Source: an uncultured Clostridia bacterium (GTDB lineage: Bacteria; Bacillota; Clostridia; Christensenellales; UBA1242). From it: a stretch of DNA of 8,024 nucleotides. The stretch's first letter is position 1. Every line of letters begins with the position of its first letter. The notes below the pieces were generated by a model. It worked only from the letters and a program-made list of their open reading frames with translations. It had not been told where the DNA came from and ran no database searches. Positions 1 to 5,384 of the stretch are shown here, in pieces. The stretch lies in contig CALKLQ010000025.1 in the NCBI GenBank assembly GCA_937992055.1, positions 1 to 8,024 of the forward strand, written 5' to 3'. The position numbers and the translations under genes are program-made.

Positions 1-644
<644 letters not shown>

Positions 645-867
645 TAAATTGGATTTATCTTTGACATTTTCACTTTATTGTTAATATCTCAACAAAATTA
701 AAATAATTGTTTAATATTGTATTACTCAAATTATACTCGTATTTTGTTACTGAATATTTGATTCTTCACTGATAAAACATTAAATGTTTTTCAGTTAATT
801 ATGCAGTTGTCATGGTTCTTAAATTGGCAAATCAGCCAACATGTTTTCGCCCCTTTCTTGGTGCGAC
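645..867 (-). other. Pre-23S rRNA leader
   Basis: Transcribed leader between the likely start site (about 867) and the mature 23S 5' end, read on the minus strand. It contains CATGACAACTGCATAATT (starting near 820), which resembles the TTGAAAACTG motif common in Bacillota 16S-23S spacers. Next comes a hairpin at 768-795: ACTGA/TCAGT continuing into AAACAT/ATGTTT, with a small internal loop. No T-run follows the hairpin, so it is more likely a processing or antitermination structure than a terminator. I found no tRNA in this stretch. The leader boundaries are inferred from the promoter and not measured. Confidence 0.5.
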
Positions 868-873
868 ATGGCA

Positions 874-903
874 ATACTATCATAATGAAATAATGCTTGT
901 CAA
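874..903 (-). promoter_or_regulatory. Strong promoter for the 23S rRNA unit
   Basis: On the minus strand a perfect -35 TTGACA (903 to 898) is followed by an 18-nt spacer and a -10 TAGTAT (879 to 874). The -10 is preceded by TGA, which gives an extended -10 (TGn). The predicted start is near 867, about 220 nt before the mature 23S end. A full-consensus -35 together with an extended -10 and upstream A/T tracts is what stable-RNA promoters usually look like. Confidence 0.75.
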
Positions 904-950
904 CACTTTTTTTAAAAATTTTTTCTTTTTTTCGCTATTTTTTTTGAAAC
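904..950 (-). promoter_or_regulatory. UP-element-like A/T tracts upstream of the 23S promoter
   Basis: Directly upstream of the -35, the minus strand reads as alternating A and T tracts, with runs of seven or more A, then T5, then A again. In rRNA promoters such phased A/T tracts contact the RNA polymerase alpha subunit C-terminal domain and raise transcription strongly. The assignment rests on composition and position only. Confidence 0.5.
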
Positions 951-1268
951 ACTTTAACACCCCGCCGTGTGTTTTCAATTTGTGCCTAAAATACCCCCTT
1001 TTTATGCTATAAATATCCCAAAAATGGGCAAACAAATTTAATAATTTTTTTTAATTTTTTTAAGATTTTATGCTTTAACCTGCTCTGTTTGCATTTTTTT
1101 TATTATAAATTTGAATCAATTTTTATAAAAGATTATTGAAATTTTATCTATTTATTGTATCAAAATTTATCACATTATATATTATACTTATAATTATTAG
1201 TATATAATATACATTTAATAAACGACAGAAAGGGTAAAAAAACCTTAAAAGTTTTATTCATGGCAAAG
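951..1268. other. AT-rich intergenic stretch without a recognised gene
   Basis: No coding potential, tRNA or known RNA structure was seen here. It holds long T and A runs, a small hairpin CCCA-AAAA-TGGG at 1017-1028, and one possible plus-strand promoter, TTGTAT-N17-TATATT, beginning near 1155, which could serve uppP. That promoter call is weak because the region is so AT-rich that -10-like hexamers occur by chance. Confidence 0.4.
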
Positions 1269-1292
1269 GTCCCCACAAACTTCTTGTAATAA
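1269..1292 (+). repeat. Half copy of the hairpin repeat (3' end only)
   Basis: This 24-nt stretch matches the 3' end of the two full repeat units downstream: GTCCCC, then CAAAC(T/C)TCTTGTAATAA-like sequence, with one extra A and one C-to-T change. All three copies end in CTTGTAATAA. The 5' half, including the left arm of the outer stem, is missing, so this looks like a truncated or decayed copy. Confidence 0.6.
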
Positions 1293-1296
1293 CACT

Positions 1297-1359
1297 GGAA
1301 ACCGTGCTTCGCACCTCTCTTGCTTCGCAAGTACCCTCACCGCTTCGCGCTGGGTTTCC
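1297..1359. repeat. Cloverleaf-like three-hairpin element
   Basis: An outer 7-bp inverted repeat, GGAAACC (1297-1303) with GGTTTCC (1353-1359), encloses three short perfect hairpins. These are GTGC-TTC-GCAC (1304-1314), TTGC-TTC-GCAA (1320-1330) and CGC-TTC-GCG (1341-1349). All three share the core GC-TTC-GC but have different outer base pairs, so they are not simple copies. It is followed by TGTTTTTAG. No open reading frame covers it. It could be a REP- or MITE-like element, a folded 5' leader of uppP, or a recombination target; the sequence does not decide which. Confidence 0.6.
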
Positions 1360-1361
1360 TG

Positions 1362-1429
1362 TTTTTAGTCTGCGGAGTTTGTCTTCAAATGCCCTTACGG
1401 GCGCTTGTCCCCCAAACTCCTTGTAATAA
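1362..1429 (+). repeat. Hairpin repeat unit, copy 1
   Basis: A 68-nt unit that begins with TTTTTAG and carries an outer stem GGAGTTTG (1374-1381) with CAAACTCC (1413-1420). Inside is GCCC-TTAC-GGGC (1391-1402). It ends in TTGTAATAA. It differs from the next copy by a few substitutions and one extra C in the C-run before CAAACTCC. The stem has no T-run directly behind it, so the unit alone is not a terminator. Confidence 0.75.
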
Positions 1430-1438
1430 GGCGTTGCC

Positions 1439-1505
1439 TTTTTAGGCTACGGAGTTTGTCTACAAATGCCCTTACGGGCGCTTGTCCCCAAACTCCTTGT
1501 AATAA
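1439..1505 (+). repeat. Hairpin repeat unit, copy 2
   Basis: Second 67-nt unit, in the same orientation. The outer stem is GGAGTTTG (1451-1458) with CAAACTCC (1489-1496), and the inner hairpin is GCCC-TTAC-GGGC (1468-1479). A T-to-A difference from copy 1 lets ACAA (1462-1465) pair with TTGT (1482-1485), adding one base pair to the inner stem. A short spacer hairpin, AAGGC-GTT-GCCTT (1428-1440), joins the two copies and runs into the TTTTTAG that opens this unit. The uppP ribosome-binding site lies 27 nt downstream. Confidence 0.75.
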
Positions 1506-1532
1506 TTATCCAACACAAGATTAAAATATATT

Positions 1533-1538
1533 AGGAGG
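1533..1538 (+). promoter_or_regulatory. Shine-Dalgarno site of uppP
   Basis: A perfect AGGAGG, five nucleotides before a GTG codon. It fixes the GTG at 1544 as the start, although no ATG is present there. Confidence 0.85.
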
Positions 1539-1543
1539 TTATT

Positions 1544-2299
1544 GTGACTATTATTGAAGCCATAATCTTTGGGCTCATTCAAGGTTTAAGTGAGTTTCTA
1601 CCCATTTCATCTAGTGGACATCTTGTTCTGTTTTCAAAAATCCTTTCAACCCAGGGTGACTTTATTTTTTTTAGTGTACTACTACATCTTGCAACCCTTC
1701 TTGCCGTTTTAATTTATTTCCATAAAGATGTTATGGAATTAATTAAACATCCATTTAGTAAAAAGGCACAAATGATTTATCTAGCAACCATCCCAACAAT
1801 TGTTTTGGTTTTAATCTTCAAAAACTTTGTTGAAGACGCTTTTTCAGGAGCTCTGCTACCTTTTTGTTTTATTCTAACCGCTGTTCTTTTGGTTATCAGT
1901 CAAATTCTTTCCACAAAAAGCACGAAAAAATTGACAAAAGGTGGCGCCATTGCAATGGGGATAGCACAAGGAATTGCAACCTTTCCAGGAATTTCAAGAT
2001 CGGGCTCAACCATCTGCACGGGCTTGATTTTAGGATATGAAAGGAACGAAACGGCTAGCTTTTCCTTTTTGATGAGCATACCTATTATTATCGCATCTAT
2101 GGCATATGAACTTTTAAAAGGTTTTAAGCTTGGTTTTGGGCAAATCTTTGTAGCACCCACCATTGTAGCTTTTGTCGTGGCCTTTATTTCCGGACTTTTT
2201 TCGATAAAGTTTATGATGTGGGCGGTAAATAAACTAAAACTTTATTGGTTTGGAGTTTATCTATTGATTATTGGAATAATAAGCTTTTTTGTGGTTTAG
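1544..2299 (+). CDS. uppP: Undecaprenyl-diphosphate phosphatase (BacA/UppP)
   Basis: Integral membrane phosphatase that converts undecaprenyl diphosphate to the monophosphate, recycling the lipid carrier for peptidoglycan and other wall polymers; overexpression is known to give bacitracin resistance. The 251-residue product carries both signature motifs. The first is QGLSEFLPISSSGH at residues 13-26, where E17 and H26 match the catalytic Glu and His of the family. The second is PGISRSGST at 148-156, where R152 matches the essential Arg. The conserved ATIPT lies at 81-85. Most of the chain is hydrophobic, with about eight membrane segments, and it ends in the usual YWFGVYLLIIG-like helix. Length is slightly below the usual 260-280. 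It starts with GTG behind a perfect AGGAGG, ends in TAG, and stands alone, separated from folD by 239 nt. The hairpin repeat block lies in its likely 5' leader. Confidence 0.95.
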   Translation: MTIIEAIIFGLIQGLSEFLPISSSGHLVLFSKILSTQGDFIFFSVLLHLATLLAVLIYFHKDVMELIKHPFSKKAQMIYLATIPTIVLVLIFKNFVEDAFSGALLPFCFILTAVLLVISQILSTKSTKKLTKGGAIAMGIAQGIATFPGISRSGSTICTGLILGYERNETASFSFLMSIPIIIASMAYELLKGFKLGFGQIFVAPTIVAFVVAFISGLFSIKFMMWAVNKLKLYWFGVYLLIIGIISFFVV

Positions 2300-2380
2300 A
2301 TTGACAAAAACAATTCTTTTGGTTTATTGTAATTTTGTAAATAACTGTCAAAACATTACTACCATACTTAACCAGCCTAC

Positions 2381-2409
2381 TTGATTTTTAAATTGTTTAA
2401 ATCTATATA
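2381..2409 (+). promoter_or_regulatory. Possible folD promoter
   Basis: TTGATT (2381-2386), a 17-nt spacer and TATATA (2404-2409) give a sigma-A-like promoter with a start near 2416 and a leader of about 120 nt. The rest of the 2300-2538 gap shows no gene, strong terminator or known folate riboswitch. The region is AT-rich, so a chance match is possible. Confidence 0.35.
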
Positions 2410-2538
2410 AGTAATTTTTTTTCACAAAAGTTTTTAAAGGAAGATTGAAACAGAGTTAAATAGGCTATGTTAATTATAAAATAGTAATTGGCTTTTAACT
2501 AGAATTATAAATTTACAAATTAATAGACAAAAGGAAAT

Positions 2539-3381
2539 ATGATGATAATAGATGGAAAGGCAGAAGCACAAAAATTAAAAGAGCAAATAAAACAGGAAAT
2601 TTTGGAAAAAGATTTAAAGCTCAAACTTGTTGTTGTTATTGTTGGAGATGACCCTGCAAGCCAAATCTATGTCCGCAATAAAAAGTTGGCATGCGAAGGC
2701 GTGGGAATTCAAAGTGAGATTGTTGCACTTGAAAAAGATGTGACACAAAGTGTCTTAAACCAAACGCTAGATAGTCTTTCTAATGATGTTTCAGTCAACG
2801 GAATTTTGCTTCAACTCCCACTTCCTAGGCATTTAAATGAGGACCAAGCACTTTCCCACATTGACAGTTTGAAAGATGTGGACGGATTGACGCTTGAAAA
2901 TGCCGGAAAATTATTTTTAAATCAAAACACCATTGCCCCTTGCACTCCGCTTGGAATTTTACATTTAATAAAAACCGTCTGTCCAAATTTAAAAGGTTTA
3001 AATGCGGTTGTGGTTGGACGTAGTGCACTTGTTGGAAAACCTACGGCACAACTGCTTTTAAATAGTGATTGCACGGTTACTATTTGCCATTCAAAGACAA
3101 AAAACTTAAAAGAACAAACTCTTTTGGCAGATATTTTAGTGGTTGCAATAGGCCAGCCAAAATTTATCACCGGTGAATATATTAAAAAAGATGCGATAGT
3201 AATTGATGTTGGAATAAATCGAGTGGAGGGAAAAATTGTTGGTGATGTCGACTTTGAATCAGCAAGTGAAATTGCATCACATATAACACCCGTTCCTAAA
3301 GGTGTTGGACCTATGACAGTTGCAATGCTCCTTAAAAATCTTTTAACTTTATTCGAGTTGCAACAAAAACAAATAAGCTAA
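2539..3381 (+). CDS. folD: Bifunctional methylenetetrahydrofolate dehydrogenase / methenyltetrahydrofolate cyclohydrolase
   Basis: Cytosolic enzyme that interconverts 5,10-methylene-THF and 10-formyl-THF (NADP-dependent dehydrogenase plus cyclohydrolase), supplying one-carbon units for purines and initiator formyl-Met. The 280-residue product is the usual length. It shows the family motifs in order: IDGK (4-7), GDDPASQIYVRNK (36-48) with Y44 and the catalytic Lys K48, LLQLPLP (90-96), KDVDG (112-116), PCTPLGI (134-140), the nucleotide-binding loop GRSALVGKP (160-168), HSKT (184-187), IDVGINR (222-228), GDVDF (235-239) and the C-terminal ITPVPKGVGPMTVAML. Two ATGs lie in tandem (2539 and 2542). 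The weak site AAAGGA at 2530-2535 is better spaced for the second, so the protein may start one residue later. No operon partner is evident. Confidence 0.97.
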   Translation: MMIIDGKAEAQKLKEQIKQEILEKDLKLKLVVVIVGDDPASQIYVRNKKLACEGVGIQSEIVALEKDVTQSVLNQTLDSLSNDVSVNGILLQLPLPRHLNEDQALSHIDSLKDVDGLTLENAGKLFLNQNTIAPCTPLGILHLIKTVCPNLKGLNAVVVGRSALVGKPTAQLLLNSDCTVTICHSKTKNLKEQTLLADILVVAIGQPKFITGEYIKKDAIVIDVGINRVEGKIVGDVDFESASEIASHITPVPKGVGPMTVAMLLKNLLTLFELQQKQIS

Positions 3382-3408
3382 TTGATGTCATTAAGGATAT
3401 CAATTTTT
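3381..3408 (+). terminator. Probable folD terminator
   Basis: ATTGATGT (3381-3388) pairs with ATATCAAT (3397-3404), with one G-T wobble and an 8-nt loop, and is followed by T4. The stem overlaps the last base of the folD stop codon. It is AT-rich and therefore weak, but the position fits. Confidence 0.45.
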
Positions 3409-3577
3409 AAGTTGTTTTTTAACACATTTTTAATTCATAGATACTTTTATATTCATAGATTTTGCATTAACAAATTGATATGCGGCATTGTAAATTTGCT
3501 TTCGCAAATTTAGTGTCTGCCCAGCAGACACCCTTTTTAAGGGAAAAACAGTATAGATTTTTGGTCTTATTCCTTAA
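3409..3577. other. Intergenic stretch downstream of folD
   Basis: No gene was seen. It holds two copies of ATTCATAGAT (3433-3442 and 3451-3460) with an 18-nt period, followed by the three-hairpin cluster listed separately. Confidence 0.5.
3491..3543. repeat. Compact cluster of three abutting hairpins
   Basis: Three perfect inverted repeats lie head to tail with no spacer. They are TAAATTTGC-TTTC-GCAAATTTA (3491-3512, 9-bp stem), GTGTCTGC-CCA-GCAGACAC (3513-3531, 8-bp stem) and CCCTT-TTT-AAGGG (3531-3543, 5-bp stem, sharing one base with the second). No T-run follows on the plus strand. The layout recalls the cloverleaf-like element near 1300: three short stems, tiny loops and a GC-TTTC-GC core in the first. 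The sequences are otherwise different. Confidence 0.6.
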
Positions 3578-3744
3578 TCATATGAAGTCAATGTTAACGT
3601 CTTGGAAAAGTATGAAAAGGATTGGGTAGGACTTTTAAGAATTCAGCTCTAAGAAAAGTCTATGAAAATACTAAACTTTACGGAAACAAGAAATTTTATC
3701 AACTTATCGATGGAATTATTGATAGTTATAATGAACCAAAATAA
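3578..3744 (+). pseudogene. Frameshifted coding remnant upstream of the KilA-N gene
   Basis: One frame reads 24 codons after a stop (ending ...KDWVGLLRIQL) and terminates at TAA 3650-3652. A second frame, shifted by -1 and overlapping at the junction, reads RKVYENTKLYGNKKFYQLI... and on to TAA at 3742-3744. Joined, they make about 55 codons of plausible protein with normal amino-acid composition. No start codon or ribosome-binding site precedes it. This fits the 3' end of a gene that lost its front part and one base near 3649. I do not recognise the family. It ends 13 nt before the KilA-N start, so the two may once have been an operon. A chance open stretch cannot be excluded. Confidence 0.4.
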
Positions 3745-3746
3745 AT

Positions 3747-3751
3747 AGGAG
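3747..3751 (+). promoter_or_regulatory. Shine-Dalgarno site of the KilA-N gene
   Basis: AGGAG six nucleotides before the ATG at 3758. It supports translation of this gene and the chosen start. Confidence 0.75.
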
Positions 3752-3757
3752 TAACTA

Positions 3758-4585
3758 ATGACAAAAAATGAAATTGTTGTTAAAGGAATAAATGTAAATT
3801 ACAGAAAGATAAATCAAGAAGATTATATTTCTTTAACAGATATTGCAAAAGCAAGAAATGCTAAAGAGCCAAAAGATGTCGTAAAAAGTTGGATGAGAAG
3901 CAGAGCAACACTTGAATATTTAGCGTTGTGGGAAAATTTTTACAATCCAAATTTTAAAGGAGACGAAATCGACCCCTTATTGGCACAGACAGGTAAAAAT
4001 GACTTTACAATGTCCCCAACTCGTTGGATAGAAGAATTTAATGCCATTGGCATAACCGCTAAACAAGGCAAAAATGGTGGTACTTATGCACATCAAGATA
4101 TTGCTTTCAAATTTGCAAGTTGGGTTTCTGCAGAGTTTGAGTTTTATCTTATCAAGGAATTTCAAAGGTTAAAGATACAAGAGCAACAAAGCTTGGAATG
4201 GAATGCTAAGAGAGAACTTGCAAAACTTAATTATCATATTCACACAGACGCAATAAAAGAAAATTTGATTGTACCAACACTTACTAAAAATCAAATCAAT
4301 TTTGTTTATGCAAACGAAGCCGATGTTTTGAATGTTGCATTGTTTGGAAAAACTGCTGCTGATTGGCGAAAAGAAAATCCAAAACTTAAAGGCAACATTA
4401 GAGATTATGCAAGCATAGAACTATTATTGGTCATTGCAAATATGGAAAGTTTAAATGCCTTCCTAATTGAACAAAAAATACCACAAGGTGAGAGACTTGT
4501 TCAACTCAACGGTATGGCAAGGTCGCAACTTAAAGTCTTGCAACAAACAAATTCAAAATTGCTACTTGATAATAAAAAAGAATGA
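3758..4585 (+). CDS. KilA-N domain protein
   Basis: A 275-residue protein with an N-terminal KilA-N domain at about residues 14-140. Its features are DYISLTDIAK (22-31), the helical VVKSWMRSRATLEYLALWE segment (41-59), and GGTYAHQDIAFKFASWVS (107-124) running into EFEFYLIKEFQRLK. KilA-N is a DNA-binding fold found mostly in phages, large DNA viruses and mobile elements, often as antirepressors or transcription regulators. The C-terminal part (about 175-275) is a helical region with AADWRKENPKLKGNIRDYAS and ends in a likely short coiled helix; this two-part layout and length are common for free-standing bacterial KilA-N proteins, so it appears complete. It follows a decayed coding fragment and has no phage structural or integrase genes beside it. 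Its target and function are unknown. The stop is TGA. Confidence 0.85.
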   Translation: MTKNEIVVKGINVNYRKINQEDYISLTDIAKARNAKEPKDVVKSWMRSRATLEYLALWENFYNPNFKGDEIDPLLAQTGKNDFTMSPTRWIEEFNAIGITAKQGKNGGTYAHQDIAFKFASWVSAEFEFYLIKEFQRLKIQEQQSLEWNAKRELAKLNYHIHTDAIKENLIVPTLTKNQINFVYANEADVLNVALFGKTAADWRKENPKLKGNIRDYASIELLLVIANMESLNAFLIEQKIPQGERLVQLNGMARSQLKVLQQTNSKLLLDNKKE

Positions 4586-4597
4586 GAATAAGTAATA

Positions 4598-4631
4598 AAA
4601 AATTCAAGAGTTTCAAAGCCCTTGAATTTTT
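4598..4631. terminator. Bidirectional terminator between convergent genes
   Basis: An 11-bp stem, AAAAATTCAAG (4598-4608) with CTTGAATTTTT (4621-4631), encloses a 12-nt loop. It gives a T-run on both strands, so it can end the KilA-N transcript and the leftward transcript of the secreted-protein gene. A second small hairpin, AAAGTT-TAT-AACTTT (4643-4657), lies just beside it. Confidence 0.8.
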
Positions 4632-4693
4632 CACTAGTTTCAAAAGTTTATAACTTTAAAAGTGTAAACATTACGATTAATTTAAAACAAAGA

Positions 4694-5245
4694 TTATTCT
4701 TGAACAAAATCTATTTTGATTGTGAAACTGAATGTTTGATGATTAAATGATTGAGGTGGTTGTTTTAATGAAAGGGTCATGGTCATTTCCCCACTTGGTG
4801 GGTTGTTGTAATCTCCAGTGAAGCCCTCAAGTATTACGCTTTGAGATGGGGTTAGCAAAATCTTGTCAGACTGGGAAATTTCAACAAACTCAATTCTTAT
4901 TTTTTTATTTTCATTATAGTTTTTAAAATTAAAAGTGTAAATAATGTCTTCCGCGTCATCGTTATTTTCATTTATTCTTTTAAAATTTAAATCTTCATTC
5001 ATGTTCCAAGGTAAAAAGTTTTCCGTGTTTTGCCACTCATGAACATAATTCGAAATAGAATTTTCACAACCTGAAACACTTCCTACGATATCAACAAACA
5101 CATCATCTTGCGAAACCTGAAAATGAAATGTGCTGTTAATTGTCGAAGTTGCGGAGGTTGCGGCATAGACGCCAAAACCAAATAGCGCCACTGCCAAAAA
5201 AACTGAAAAGAGGGATAATATTAGATTAACAGTTCTTCTTTTCAC
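4694..5245 (-). CDS. Small secreted or surface protein of unknown function
   Basis: A 183-residue protein starting at GTG (5245) behind AAGGAGA with 5-nt spacing. Residues 1-29 form a signal peptide: basic KRR, a hydrophobic stretch from about 7 to 26, then VYAA-TSA, where signal peptidase I would cut near 28-30. There is no lipobox cysteine, LPXTG signal or second membrane segment, so the product is probably released or loosely attached. The mature part is rich in Asn, Ser, Thr and alternating hydrophobics (for example MTMTLSLKQPP and FSFTIKIDFVQE at the C-terminus), suggesting a beta-sandwich. The layout recalls the camelysin/TasA group of small Gram-positive surface proteins, but that is a resemblance only and I do not recognise the family. 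It lies downstream of dnaB with its own promoter. Confidence 0.75.
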   Translation of the reverse strand: MKRRTVNLILSLFSVFLAVALFGFGVYAATSATSTINSTFHFQVSQDDVFVDIVGSVSGCENSISNYVHEWQNTENFLPWNMNEDLNFKRINENNDDAEDIIYTFNFKNYNENKKIRIEFVEISQSDKILLTPSQSVILEGFTGDYNNPPSGEMTMTLSLKQPPQSFNHQTFSFTIKIDFVQE

Positions 5246-5263
5246 CTTGCTCTCCTTGCTACA

Positions 5264-5291
5264 ATTATATTCTTTTTTAAAGTCAATTCAA
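5264..5291 (-). promoter_or_regulatory. Promoter of the secreted-protein gene
   Basis: On the minus strand TTGAAT (5291 to 5286), a 16-nt spacer and a perfect TATAAT (5269 to 5264). The predicted start, near 5257, falls at the first base of the Shine-Dalgarno sequence, which would leave a leader of only about 12 nt. Either the leader is very short, or the real start or promoter lies elsewhere. Confidence 0.55.
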
Positions 5292-5384
5292 AATAAATTT
5301 TGTAATAAATTTATATTTTCTTGTAAAAAAATCTAAAATATCAAGCAAAATCCGCATTTTTTACCTATTTTGACAATATATATT

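Noticed and set aside
812..1012. A 66-codon open reading frame
   Set aside because: It overlaps the rRNA promoter, leader and A/T tracts, and its translation is low-complexity Phe-rich sequence.
1269..1505. CRISPR array
   Set aside because: Repeats are joined directly with no uniform spacers, there are only two full copies, and no cas genes are present.
1362..1505. Integron attC sites
   Set aside because: The hairpin arms lack the GTTRRRY / RYYYAAC core sites, and there is no integrase.
2300..2538. Folate (THF) riboswitch upstream of folD
   Set aside because: The gap is AT-rich and shows none of the conserved GC-containing helices or loops of that family.
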